A stretch of DNA of 64,000 nt. It comes from Mycolicibacterium stellerae. GTDB taxonomy: Bacteria > Actinomycetota > Actinomycetes > Mycobacteriales > Mycobacteriaceae. How positions within the stretch are numbered: position 1 is the first letter of the stretch; every line of letters starts with the position of its first letter. The translations under genes were made by a program, and so were the position numbers. Below, piece after piece: positions 1-8,106 of the stretch. The notes beneath the pieces are model-generated. The model saw only the letters and a program-made list of their open reading frames with translations, was not told the DNA's origin and searched no databases. The stretch covers positions 57,882 to 121,881 of the forward strand of contig NZ_RARC01000019.1 in the NCBI RefSeq assembly GCF_003719305.1. The letters run 5' to 3'.

Positions 1-2
1 CG

Positions 3-971
3 AAAAGCCGTAAGCCGCTGGTGATCACATTGGTGGCCGGTGGCGCGGTGATCGTGGTGGTAGCTGTCGTGCTGGCGATCACCCTCGCGGGCGGAAGCGG
101 TAATTCGAAGAAGAGTGGATCGGCAGGAGACGTCGTCAAGGCCTACCTGGAGGCGTTGAGTGCAGGCAACGCGGAAGAGGCGCTGTCGTACGGAATCGAC
201 CAGCCCGCCAGCAAGGAGCTGCTGACCGACGACATTCTCAAGAAGCAGACCGCGGAATGGCCGATCACCAACATCCGGATACTGAGCGACGACTCGTCGG
301 GGGCGGGCGCAACCATCGGCATGGCCTCTGTGCACGTCGCGGCCAACTTCGGGAACAAGACCTCGGATGCGACGCTGCAAATGAAGAAGAACGACGACGT
401 CTGGAAGCTGGACTCGGCGGCGATCAAGATCCAGCCCACCCCTGGGGCGGAGAACTACGCCGCATCCAAGACCCTGACGTTCTTCGGAAAGCCGGCAGGT
501 GACTCCACGGTGTACGTGTTCCCGGGTTGGATCGACCTCGGCACCAGCAATACCTACATGACGGTTTCGGCCAAACCCATGCTGCTCGATCAGCTTTCGC
601 TGTTCTCGCTGTCCTGGATCCAGCCCAGTTTCGTTCTCTCCGACAAGGGGACAGACGCCGTCAACGCGCAACTCAAGGACGCGTTGGGTAAATGCCAGAG
701 CTCCAATCTGCTTGCGCCACCAGGCTGTCCGGTGAAGTTGGACCCCGACGGGTACGCCGAGGGGACGGTTGCCTGGGGCCCCGCCGACCTCAGCAAGATC
801 AAGGTCCAAAACTTCGATCCCTACCGGCTGACCTTGATGTTCAGCGGCGAGATCTCCGTTCCGCTAACGGTCAAAACCACCTCGGGCGGAACCGACCAGG
901 GAAGCCTTACGCCGTTCCTGTTCGGCACTGCCGATATGGCCAAGACCCCGCCCGAACTGAAATTCAACTAG
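3..971 (+). CDS. Membrane-anchored secreted conserved protein (5' end outside window)
   Basis: Not a family I can name. The frame is open to the window edge: a basic stretch KSRKPL precedes the GTG at 21, so the true start is probably upstream and that GTG is internal. A single hydrophobic helix of about 24 residues follows, then a low-complexity Gly/Ser/Lys linker and a region (SAGDVVKAYLEALSAGNAEEA) that looks like the start of an NTF2/DUF4878-like domain. The C-terminal half is predicted extracytoplasmic and has two Cys in KCQSSNLLAPPGC. It sits 34 nt before moxR on the same strand, so co-transcription and an envelope role linked to the MoxR/VWA system are inferred. Confidence 0.75.
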   Translation, partial: KSRKPLVITLVAGGAVIVVVAVVLAITLAGGSGNSKKSGSAGDVVKAYLEALSAGNAEEALSYGIDQPASKELLTDDILKKQTAEWPITNIRILSDDSSGAGATIGMASVHVAANFGNKTSDATLQMKKNDDVWKLDSAAIKIQPTPGAENYAASKTLTFFGKPAGDSTVYVFPGWIDLGTSNTYMTVSAKPMLLDQLSLFSLSWIQPSFVLSDKGTDAVNAQLKDALGKCQSSNLLAPPGCPVKLDPDGYAEGTVAWGPADLSKIKVQNFDPYRLTLMFSGEISVPLTVKTTSGGTDQGSLTPFLFGTADMAKTPPELKFN

Positions 972-1005
972 CCCCACCCCTATTGCCAATGCCTGAAAGG
1001 CCGCG

Positions 1006-2007
1006 ATGACCGCGACGAGAACCCAACCCAATCACCAGGACATCGATACCGCGCAGCGAATCATCGCCTCGCTGAATCAGGCGTTCGCAGCCAAGGTCGT
1101 CGGCCAGGACAACCTGCGTGAATCCCTGCTGATCGGATTGCTCACCGGCGGTCATATCCTGCTGGAAAGTGTTCCCGGGCTGGCCAAGACGACGGCCGCG
1201 CGCGTGCTTGCCGAATCGGTGGAGGGCCAGTTCCAGCGCATCCAGTGCACGCCGGACCTGCTGCCCAGCGACATCATCGGCACACAGGTCTACGAATCGG
1301 CCACCAACTCCTTTGCCACGCAGCTCGGCCCGGTACACGCCAACATCGTGCTGCTCGACGAGATCAACCGGTCCAGTGCGAAGACACAGAGCGCCATGCT
1401 GGAGGCGATGGAGGAGCGTCAGACGACGATCGCAGGGACCATCTACCCGATTCCGGAACCGTTCCTGGTCGTTGCCACGCAGAACCCGGTCGACCAGGAA
1501 GGGACGTACCCGCTTTCGGAAGCCCAGACCGATCGCTTCATGCTCAAGGAAGTCCTGCAGTATCCCAGTGCGCAGGAAGAGGTCGAGGTCGTATTCCGCC
1601 GGGACGCCGGCGTGTACGACAAGAGCCACAGGACCGATGCCGTCATCGGTCTCGAGGATGTGCGCAGGTTGCAGTCGGTGGTGCGCAGTATCCACATGGA
1701 CCCCGCGCTGATGCATTACGCAAGCCAGCTCGTCGCGGTCACCCGGCAAGCGTCGCAGTTCCTGCCGCCGCAGCTGGCCCGCGTGATCGAGTACGGTGCC
1801 AGCCCGCGTGCCACGATCGCGTTCTGCGAGTCCGGTCGCGCGCTCGCGTTGCTGCGCGGTCGCAATCACGTTCGCCCCGAAGATGTTCAGCAGCTCGCCC
1901 ATCGCATCCTGCGCCACCGACTGATCCTCGGTTTCGAAGCCGCGAGCGCGAAGATCACCCCCGAAACGATCATCGACGCGATCCTGCAAACGGTGCGGGT
2001 GCCCTGA
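1006..2007 (+). CDS. MoxR-family AAA+ ATPase
   Basis: MoxR-type AAA+ ATPase, 333 aa, full length. Visible motifs: Walker A variant VPGLAKTT (about residues 56-63), Walker B IVLLDEIN (114-121), sensor-1 region VVATQNPVDQEGTYPL and EAQTDRF (172-178). MoxR ATPases act as cytoplasmic chaperone-like partners of VWA-domain proteins, promoting assembly or maturation of complexes, often in the envelope. The next gene (DUF58) starts 7 nt downstream and a VWA protein follows further on, the classical MoxR-DUF58-VWA layout. Mycobacteria carry several moxR paralogues (moxR1-3 in M. tuberculosis); I cannot tell by eye which is the closest. Confidence 0.95.
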   Translation: MTATRTQPNHQDIDTAQRIIASLNQAFAAKVVGQDNLRESLLIGLLTGGHILLESVPGLAKTTAARVLAESVEGQFQRIQCTPDLLPSDIIGTQVYESATNSFATQLGPVHANIVLLDEINRSSAKTQSAMLEAMEERQTTIAGTIYPIPEPFLVVATQNPVDQEGTYPLSEAQTDRFMLKEVLQYPSAQEEVEVVFRRDAGVYDKSHRTDAVIGLEDVRRLQSVVRSIHMDPALMHYASQLVAVTRQASQFLPPQLARVIEYGASPRATIAFCESGRALALLRGRNHVRPEDVQQLAHRILRHRLILGFEAASAKITPETIIDAILQTVRVP

Positions 2008-2014
2008 CGCGCTG

Positions 2015-2887
2015 ATGGGCAAGTACCTCAACCGGGCCAAGCTGTACTTCGGCACCGACACCCGCGGACTGCTCGAAGGCGGCCGATACGCATTGCTGCA
2101 CACCCGCAGCCTGGAATTCGACGACCTGCGGCCCTATGTGGCCGGCGACGATGTTCGCGATATCGACTGGAAAGCCTCCGCGCGCACCGATCAGGTGCTC
2201 ATCAAGCGGTTCGTCTCGGAAAAACACCACAAGATCCTGCTGATCGTCGACACCGGCCGCAACATGAGTGCGCTGGCGCCGAGCGGGGAGTTCAAACGCG
2301 ATGTCGCCCTGCACGTCATGGGTGCGATCGGGCTCATCACCGGCAACCGCGCCGACGAGTTGGCGATGGTCTACGGGGATTCACGTGGGTCGGCCAACGT
2401 TGCAGCCCGCCGGGGCGAAACCCACATCGAGAGCCTGCTCGACCGCTTTTACAATCACAGCTCCAGTCAGTCGGCCACCAGCGACATCGTCACCCAATTG
2501 ACCTATGTGGCAACGGGTTACCGCCGCCGGATGCTGGTCATCGTGATCTCTGACGAACCCAATGTCGATGAACGGCTCGCCGAGGCGCTGCAACAGCTCT
2601 CGGGTCGCCACGACCTGATGTGGGCGATGGTGTCCGATATGGCCGCCGTCGGATCCGCCGAAGGTGAACGAGACGGGTATGACGTCGCCACGGGCGGCTA
2701 CGTGCTCAACGGCGCCACCCTGGGTCCCCGCATCATCGATTCCTACCGGCGCCGCGAAGCCGCACGGATGGCCGCGCTCGACGAGTTTCTCACCACTAGG
2801 GGGATCGGCCATACCCGAATCGCGGGCAGCGGTGAGATCCGCGCCAAGATCGTCGCGATGACAGAGGCGTTCGAGCATGCCGGGTGA
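2015..2887 (+). CDS. DUF58 domain-containing protein
   Basis: DUF58 family, 290 aa. The diagnostic segment GDDVRDIDWKASARTDQ lies at about residues 44-60, and a VWA-like beginning (LLIVDTGRNMS, about 76-86) follows, so a metal-ion-dependent-adhesion-like fold is expected. No signal peptide or transmembrane helix is seen. DUF58 proteins are almost always encoded beside moxR and are taken to be its partners or clients; their biochemical role is unsettled. It overlaps the next gene by 11 nt, implying translational coupling. The start ATG at 2015 is supported by the family N-terminus (compact, beginning just before the RGLLEGGRYA segment). Confidence 0.9.
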   Translation: MGKYLNRAKLYFGTDTRGLLEGGRYALLHTRSLEFDDLRPYVAGDDVRDIDWKASARTDQVLIKRFVSEKHHKILLIVDTGRNMSALAPSGEFKRDVALHVMGAIGLITGNRADELAMVYGDSRGSANVAARRGETHIESLLDRFYNHSSSQSATSDIVTQLTYVATGYRRRMLVIVISDEPNVDERLAEALQQLSGRHDLMWAMVSDMAAVGSAEGERDGYDVATGGYVLNGATLGPRIIDSYRRREAARMAALDEFLTTRGIGHTRIAGSGEIRAKIVAMTEAFEHAG

Positions 2888-3350
2888 TCTGCTGCGCTAT
2901 CTCGGCGGGCCCGCGGGATTCTCGTGGTGGTGGTGGATCGTCGCCGCGTTGTGCGCCGCAGGGATCATCGGTTGGTACGCAGGCGTATTCGTGTGGACAT
3001 TGCCTCCCGCACGGCTGCGCAGGCTTCCCGTCCTCGGAAGCCTGCACTCCCGACTGCTACGGCGGCGCTTCTCGCGCAGCATCACCACCATCGCCGGGCA
3101 CCACCGGGCAGGCGGCATGCCCGCGGCGCACGCGGCGGCAGCGATCAGCAGAACGCTGCGCAGCTTCCTCTACGTCGCGACCGGCGCCCGCGCACAGTAC
3201 ATGCACATCGACGACATTGCGGGCCATCACGCGCTGGCGCCCGCGGCACCCGTCATCAGCGCGCTCAACGACGCACAGTTCTCCACTGAGCACACCGACA
3301 TCGACCGCGTGGCATCCGCAGCCGTAGAGGTGATCCGCACGTGGACCTGA
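2877..3350 (+). CDS. Single-pass membrane protein of the MoxR operon
   Basis: 157 aa, not a family I can name. After a short N-terminus there is a Trp-rich hydrophobic helix (FSWWWWIVAALCAAGIIGWY), then a basic, presumably cytoplasmic domain. Position between DUF58 and VWA genes is where DUF4381-like proteins occur in other MoxR operons, so an equivalent role is inferred from context only. Its start overlaps the DUF58 stop and its stop overlaps the next start by 10 nt, so it belongs firmly to the operon. Confidence 0.8.
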   Translation: MPGDLLRYLGGPAGFSWWWWIVAALCAAGIIGWYAGVFVWTLPPARLRRLPVLGSLHSRLLRRRFSRSITTIAGHHRAGGMPAAHAAAAISRTLRSFLYVATGARAQYMHIDDIAGHHALAPAAPVISALNDAQFSTEHTDIDRVASAAVEVIRTWT

Positions 3351-4435
3351 GATGGTGGGCTGTCTTCATCGTCGGTGCGGTGGCGCTCGGTGCGGCGGTC
3401 GCGCTCGCGACCATGGTGCCGATGGACAGGATCACCAGGGTGCTGCGCCCGCTGGCGCACGTCGACCGGCTGACCGGCATGCCCGAGTACGCCCGCATCG
3501 CGCGGATCCAGTTCTGGTCGATGCTGATCACCTTGATCCTGCTGCTCGCCCTGTTCGGTACCGCGCTGCTGACCACGTCGAGGCCGATCGGTTTGTCCTC
3601 TGCCAGCCGAAATTTCGAGGCCGTGCATCCCGAGGACATCATGCTCTGCGTGGGTCAGCCCGTGACGGATCCGACCACCGCAGGCTTTCTCAACTACTTC
3701 GCACAGCACGTCCACACGTTCGACACCCAGCGCATCGGCCTCACCTCACCGTCGCTGCGAGTGGTGCCGCTCACCCGCGACGACGACTACGCGGCAGCGC
3801 AATTCAGTCGATTCGCCGGGCTGGCGTCGTTGCAGCACGATCTGGATACCGACAAGAAGCTCGCCGGACCGCAAGCCGACGAATTGCGGGCAGGGATCAA
3901 CGACTTCTCCCGCACGGTCACTTATGACGACTACGTGCGCAGCGTGCAGGACATCCTCGCGTTGTGCATGACCGGTTTCCCGTCCTTCGACGACAAGAGC
4001 ACCCGCCGTCGCTCGCTGATCTACCTGGGCCACAGCCGCTTTGGCAGCCCCGAGGACACAAGGGCGGCGCTCTTCTCCGACCAACAGGTCAAGGACATGG
4101 CGGCCGCCGCAGGCATCCAGGTCAACGTCATCACCCGCGCGGACATCAACAACTCGACCCCGGAGGCCAATGACGCACTGACCGCGGTCGCGTCGGCCAG
4201 CGGCGGCCGGGCCAGCGTGTACAACCCGGCAGGCACGGCAGGGGATAGTCCGTCTGGCACCGACCCGACGTTGGCGGGGCTGCTCGACAAGATCCGCGAC
4301 AACCCGCCCAACGTGGTTCTACCCAGCGGCACGATCATCACCCGTCGATCCTGGGATTATCCCAACGTGCCGCTGATCGGCTCTCTGCTGATGGCCGGCC
4401 TGCTCTTCCTCTCTCTGGCGGTGCTGCGTCGATGA
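3341..4435 (+). CDS. Membrane protein with VWA-like extracytoplasmic region
   Basis: 364 aa. Two N-terminal hydrophobic helices (about residues 5-25 and 60-82), a long soluble middle, and a C-terminal helix (LIGSLLMAGLLFLSLAVL) before a short basic tail, as in BatA/BatB-type membrane VWA proteins. The middle contains alternating beta-strand/helix segments such as RRSLIYLGHSRFGSPED and IQVNVITRADINN, suggesting a degenerate VWA fold without an obvious DxSxS metal site. Immediate overlap with both neighbours (10 nt and 4 nt) puts it in the MoxR operon. Function unknown beyond that. Confidence 0.8.
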   Translation: MDLRWWAVFIVGAVALGAAVALATMVPMDRITRVLRPLAHVDRLTGMPEYARIARIQFWSMLITLILLLALFGTALLTTSRPIGLSSASRNFEAVHPEDIMLCVGQPVTDPTTAGFLNYFAQHVHTFDTQRIGLTSPSLRVVPLTRDDDYAAAQFSRFAGLASLQHDLDTDKKLAGPQADELRAGINDFSRTVTYDDYVRSVQDILALCMTGFPSFDDKSTRRRSLIYLGHSRFGSPEDTRAALFSDQQVKDMAAAAGIQVNVITRADINNSTPEANDALTAVASASGGRASVYNPAGTAGDSPSGTDPTLAGLLDKIRDNPPNVVLPSGTIITRRSWDYPNVPLIGSLLMAGLLFLSLAVLRR

Positions 4436-5490
4436 CGTTTCAGCCGATCCTTCCCATCGCAGCGCTTCTCGGCATCGCGGCCGTGCTCATCGTGATCCGC
4501 ATGGTCGCGCTGTACCGCGTGCTGGTGCGCACGGGCACGGGCCGCTACCTCAGGGTGGTGGCGCGTTGGAGCGGCCTGACCGCGGCAGGACTGCTTCTCG
4601 TGTTGGCCGCGGCCCGCCCTGGACTGGAGCCCAATGACGCCAACGCGCGCGCCGAGAACAAGCCGGCCAACGCGCAGAACGTCAACGTCAACGTGTTCTT
4701 CGTGGTGGATCGATCGGTGGATTCGCGCGTCGAGGATTTCGTCGACGGCGGCACGCGGATGTCGGGGATGCGCAGCGACATGACCGCACTCGTCAACCAA
4801 TATCCGCGGGCCCGGTTCGCGGTGATCGGCTTCGCATCCAAGGCGCGGATGGACTGGCCGCTGTCCGATGACATGTGGTCGCTCAAACCCCGCATCGACG
4901 GCATGTCGCCCTACACCGATGTCCCGCCGGATGCGATGTTCACCGTCGATGCCGCCGCAGCGAATGATCTGTTGCGGGACAAGCTCGCTCAAGCGTCGCG
5001 GCTGTATCCCGGCTCGAAGAATCTGGTGTTCTATTTCGGGGAAGGAGCGGGCGGCTCACGCGCCCCGCAGAGCGGCTTCGACCTGCCAGAAGGCGCGGTG
5101 GCCGGGGGCGCTGTCCTGGGGTACGGCACTGCGGCGGGCGGACCGATCCGGCAGGGCTATTTCAACGGCGCGCTGGTGTACATGAGCGACCCGACGACGA
5201 GTGCACCCGCGATCTCGGGCATCAACGAGGACACCCTCAAGGCGTTGGCCGCACAGCTGGGGGTCCCGTACTTTCATCGGGACAACGGCCCGATCACGCC
5301 GGTGATACCCGCGGTCGACTTGACCGGGCCCGGCCCGGACGACTCGCCGGTGGTCTCGTCGATAGCGGTCGAGCGCACCGAACTGTACTGGGTCTTCACT
5401 GGGTTGGCCGCAATCCTGCTCCTGGTCGAGGTGTATCTGACGGTGGTCGAGTTCCGGCGTAATCGCATACCCCGCAAGGTGAGCCGATGA
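4432..5490 (+). CDS. VWA-domain membrane protein (BatA-like)
   Basis: 352 aa. N-terminal helix, basic loop and second helix (about residues 5-65) are followed by a von Willebrand factor A domain beginning NVNVFFVVDRSVDS; the MIDAS-like DRSVDS lacks the last Ser of a canonical DxSxS but keeps Asp/Ser ligands, and a Thr-Asp (YTDVPPDA) fits the later MIDAS position. A C-terminal helix (ELYWVFTGLAAILLLVEVYL) precedes a basic tail. In MoxR operons such proteins are the membrane VWA partner of the ATPase. It overlaps both neighbours by ATGA-type junctions. Confidence 0.88.
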   Translation: MTFQPILPIAALLGIAAVLIVIRMVALYRVLVRTGTGRYLRVVARWSGLTAAGLLLVLAAARPGLEPNDANARAENKPANAQNVNVNVFFVVDRSVDSRVEDFVDGGTRMSGMRSDMTALVNQYPRARFAVIGFASKARMDWPLSDDMWSLKPRIDGMSPYTDVPPDAMFTVDAAAANDLLRDKLAQASRLYPGSKNLVFYFGEGAGGSRAPQSGFDLPEGAVAGGAVLGYGTAAGGPIRQGYFNGALVYMSDPTTSAPAISGINEDTLKALAAQLGVPYFHRDNGPITPVIPAVDLTGPGPDDSPVVSSIAVERTELYWVFTGLAAILLLVEVYLTVVEFRRNRIPRKVSR

Positions 5491-6455
5491 TGCTGCGCAA
5501 AGGTCCGCGCACCGCCGCCCGCCGTGCCCGGATGAGCCTTGGCCGGTGGTGGCATCGAGGGCCGTCCAGAATGCGGCTACGTAGGCGCCTCATGGTGCTC
5601 GCATTGCCCGTGGCGCTATTGCTGCTTTTGGTCATCGCCAAGATCACCTCGACCATGGTTGTCGGCGACGCGGCGGTATCGGACTTCGCCAGCCATGACA
5701 TCGACGCGCTGCGCGGCGACGTCGCCGCGTTGAACACGCTGAACATCATCGAGCCTGGCGAAGTGTCGTTCATCGCAGGCGATCTCGCCGTCCTCGAGGG
5801 TCGCCTCGACGAGGCTGAACAACGCTTCGACGATGCGCTTTCCGGTAGCGGCGCGCAAGAGTGTTCGGCGCGCGTGAACCTCGAGCTGGTACGGGAGACT
5901 CAGGGCGACCTCGCCGCTCGCAGCGGCGACAAGGCCAAGGCCGAAGAGCGTTACAACAGTGCGCTCCAAGTGGTTTCCGACGCGCCGCCCGGTTGTTTCA
6001 AGGACAACAGCGACGCCAACCCCGACCGGCGCCGCATACGCAACGACGCCGAACCCCGGCTGAAGGACAAGATCAAGAACCTGCACCTTCCTCCAGCACC
6101 GGCGCCCGCGCCCCCGCAGACGGTGGACTCTGCACCGCCACCGACGTCGCTGACGCCGACAGCGGTGCCGCCGCCACCCGCGCCCGGCGCGACGTCGACC
6201 CCGCCACCTCCTCCACCTCCACCACCGGCGCCGGGCGACGGTCCGGTCATCGAGAACGGCGGCGGGGGCGGCGACGGCCCCGGCGTTCTCGACCCGGTCA
6301 GCCCGGACAGGATCCCGGTGTCCGGCGGCGGATCAGCACCGCCGCATCGTCTCGGTACCGACGACGGCGGTAATCCGCTGGACAAGCTTCAGGAAGTATT
6401 GGGCGACGCCGACGCCACCGGCAGCAGCCGCGACAACACCGACTCCAGCACATGA
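5487..6455 (+). CDS. Membrane-anchored TPR-like protein with Pro-rich tail (BatC-like position)
   Basis: 322 aa. A basic N-terminus and one hydrophobic helix (LMVLALPVALLLLLVIAKI) lead into about 100 residues of helical repeats resembling tetratricopeptides (LAVLEGRLDEAEQRFDDAL; GDLAARSGDKAKAEERYNSAL). The last third is a Pro/Gly/Ala-rich segment with poly-Pro runs. TPR proteins in this slot of MoxR/VWA operons (BatC-like) are thought to organise the VWA complex. It is the last intact gene of the operon; its stop overlaps the start of a truncated methyltransferase gene. Confidence 0.82.
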   Translation: MMLRKGPRTAARRARMSLGRWWHRGPSRMRLRRRLMVLALPVALLLLLVIAKITSTMVVGDAAVSDFASHDIDALRGDVAALNTLNIIEPGEVSFIAGDLAVLEGRLDEAEQRFDDALSGSGAQECSARVNLELVRETQGDLAARSGDKAKAEERYNSALQVVSDAPPGCFKDNSDANPDRRRIRNDAEPRLKDKIKNLHLPPAPAPAPPQTVDSAPPPTSLTPTAVPPPPAPGATSTPPPPPPPPPAPGDGPVIENGGGGGDGPGVLDPVSPDRIPVSGGGSAPPHRLGTDDGGNPLDKLQEVLGDADATGSSRDNTDSST

Positions 6456-6595
6456 GCGAGATCCCGCTGCGCGGCCGGAAGCCGACCAGTCACGAACGCA
6501 TGACGGGTGAACCGTGGGACGCCTCCTACCACGGCGGACCGGCGCCGTGGGACATCGGCCGACCCCAGTGTTCTGGCATGTGTGGTTGTTTGTGA
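6452..6595 (+). pseudogene. Truncated SAM-dependent methyltransferase (N-terminus only)
   Basis: The ATG overlaps the preceding stop (ATGA). Translation reads through GEPWDASYHGGPAPWDIGRP, the N-terminal signature of actinobacterial class I SAM-dependent methyltransferases of the thiol-methyltransferase-like type. Homologues continue into PAIVRLA and the AdoMet-binding glycine loop; here homology ends after Gln at about 6568 and nine unrelated codons follow to a stop. The catalytic domain is absent, so this is a 5' remnant. The break point marks where the MerR/decarboxylase pair begins, pointing to a deletion or insertion junction. Confidence 0.75.
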
Positions 6596-6644
6596 ATCCT
6601 GACGTCACCGGTAGTTGTCGCGGAATCGGATTGCACCCAGGAGT

Positions 6645-6675
6645 TTGACTTCGAGCGCGCTCTAACTTCTACGGT
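6645..6675 (+). promoter_or_regulatory. MerR-type promoter/operator
   Basis: TTGACT (6645-6650) and TACGGT (6670-6675) are separated by 19 bp, the over-long spacer characteristic of MerR-regulated promoters. The spacer contains the perfect palindrome GAGCGCGCTC flanked by CTT/AAC arms. It lies directly before the merR gene, so autoregulation is expected, and the transcript would begin at about 6683, exactly at a GTG. Confidence 0.7.
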
Positions 6676-6682
6676 GGTCCTT

Positions 6683-7096
6683 GTGAGTAGCAATCAGGAT
6701 TGTCAGGAGACCCGTCGCGTCTCGATCGCCGAAGCGTCACAGCGAACGGGTCTGTCGCGACACACGTTGCGCTATTACGAACGTGCGGGCCTGATCGAGC
6801 CCGTCGAACGCAGCACCTCGGGTCGGCGACAGTACGAGGCCAGCGATTTGGACTGGTTCGCGTTCCTTGTCCGCTTGCGTCAGACCGGGATGCCCATCAC
6901 ACAGATGCAGAAGTTCGCGCGGCTACGCGCGGACGGGGTAGCGACGCTTGAACAGCGACGACAGCTTCTCGACGAGCACCGACGCCACGTCGAGGCAGCC
7001 ATCGCTGTCCAGCAAGACCACCTCTCCGCACTGACCGACAAGATCGCGCACTACGAGCACCTCATCAACACCGCCCAACAAGGAGAGCGCACGTGA
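6683..7096 (+). CDS. MerR-family transcriptional regulator
   Basis: About 137 aa. The N-terminal winged HTH is clear (VSIAEASQRTGLSRHTLRYY followed by ERAGLIEP and RRQY), then a helical dimerisation coiled coil (LEQRRQLLDEHRRHVEAAIA). No C-terminal cysteine cluster is present, so it is not a metal sensor of the MerR/CueR type; it resembles the aldehyde/xenobiotic-responsive subgroup. I prefer the GTG at 6683 to that at 6674 because the predicted -10 box ends at 6675, making 6683 a leaderless start. The stop overlaps the following decarboxylase gene, forming a two-gene operon. Confidence 0.88.
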   Translation: MSSNQDCQETRRVSIAEASQRTGLSRHTLRYYERAGLIEPVERSTSGRRQYEASDLDWFAFLVRLRQTGMPITQMQKFARLRADGVATLEQRRQLLDEHRRHVEAAIAVQQDHLSALTDKIAHYEHLINTAQQGERT

Positions 7097-7545
7097 ACGA
7101 CGTCCCCACAACAGCATCCACCCTTGGCAGCATCCTGACCGACGACGTCGAGCGGGCTCGCTACGAACGTGGAGCCGAAATGCTCGCCCGGGTCGACGGC
7201 GAGGGCGGCCAGAAAGTTGTCGAATCGCTGGCCGACATCGCCCCCGCCTTGGCTCACCACGTCGTCGCCTATGGTTTCGGTGATGTCTATGGCCGACCGG
7301 GGTTGACGCCGCCCCAGCGCCAGCTCGTCACCCTCGGGATGCTCACCGCACTTGGGGGATGTGAGCCTCAGCTCGACGTCCATATCAACGCTTCCCTGAA
7401 CGTGGGGCTGACATCTACCCAGATTGTTGAAGCGATCACCCATGCCGCTGTCTATTGCGGCTTCCCGAAAGCGTTAAACGCGATCTTCGTCGCCAAGCGG
7501 GTCTTCGCCGAGCGGGACCTGCTGCCCGTGAGCCCCAGCCAATAG
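7093..7545 (+). CDS. Carboxymuconolactone decarboxylase (CMD/AhpD-like) family protein
   Basis: 150 aa. The CMD core is recognisable: LTPPQRQLVTLGMLTALGG, then QLDVHINASLNVGLTSTQIVEA and AAVYCGFPKALNA. The usual CxxC peroxidase pair of AhpD is missing (GGCEPQLDVHI has one Cys, another in AVYCGF), which favours a gamma-carboxymuconolactone decarboxylase-like or general redox role rather than AhpD proper. Co-translated with the MerR regulator by an ACGTGA overlap, so it is the probable target of that regulator, induced by an electrophile or oxidant. Substrate unknown. Confidence 0.88.
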   Translation: MNDVPTTASTLGSILTDDVERARYERGAEMLARVDGEGGQKVVESLADIAPALAHHVVAYGFGDVYGRPGLTPPQRQLVTLGMLTALGGCEPQLDVHINASLNVGLTSTQIVEAITHAAVYCGFPKALNAIFVAKRVFAERDLLPVSPSQ

Positions 7546-7735
7546 ACACCGCGTTCGGCATCCTTCAGTGACTACCTAGGTCGCGGCACTTTGCCCATTT
7601 CGATTGCGTCCACCGAGGTTGCGTGATGGCCACGCGGCAATCGAAAGTCGGGGGAAGTGCTTGGCGCGTCGCCGCCATGGAAGCGGACCGGATTCAGACG
7701 AGGTACCACGACGACCGGATCTAACTAGTGGCCGA

Positions 7736-8041
7736 TCAGCCGTTCTGCGACATTCCGTAGCAAGCGCCATAGTGCTCGGGCGTGCACGGCACGCCGTTCA
7801 CCGTGTCGAATCCGTTCGGATTGTTGACGATGTTCGCCCCGCCGCCGGCCGGCGGAGGAACGGGGATAACCGGCGCGGGGCCGCCACCTGCCCCGCTGAT
7901 GCACACGCCGTCGAAACGGGTCGGCTTCGTGCCCCACGGGCATTCGGAGTCAGCCGAGGCCGGCGACACGACCACCAGCGGGGCCGCGACGAAGGCCACA
8001 GCACATCCGAAAACGACCACACCACGCTTCAAATTCACCAT
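7736..8041 (-). CDS. Small secreted Cys-containing protein
   Basis: 101 aa with a clear signal peptide: basic MVNLKR, hydrophobic core, cleavage after SPASA. The mature part begins DSECPWGTKPTRFDGVCISG, has a Pro/Gly-rich middle and ends GVPCTPEHYGACYGMSQNG; four Cys could form two disulfides in the cell wall or medium. It resembles many uncharacterised mycobacterial exported proteins; no enzymatic motif is visible. It lacks both the WCPG motif and the upstream element of the three secreted paralogues at 14.6, 21.8 and 23.4 kb, so it is a separate family. About 190 nt separate its 3' end from the convergent decarboxylase gene, with nothing recognised there. Confidence 0.75.
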   Translation of the reverse strand: MVNLKRGVVVFGCAVAFVAAPLVVVSPASADSECPWGTKPTRFDGVCISGAGGGPAPVIPVPPPAGGGANIVNNPNGFDTVNGVPCTPEHYGACYGMSQNG

Positions 8042-8106
8042 CTAAGCTCTCCGCACCTCTCAGCCGACCCGGACCAGCCTAACCCGACAGCTGCTAGCTT
8101 GCGGCC

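Noticed and set aside
964..2103. 379-aa open frame on the minus strand over moxR
   Set aside because: Shadow of the MoxR gene: the + strand product has all AAA+ motifs and the minus product has Arg/His/Gly-rich shadow composition.
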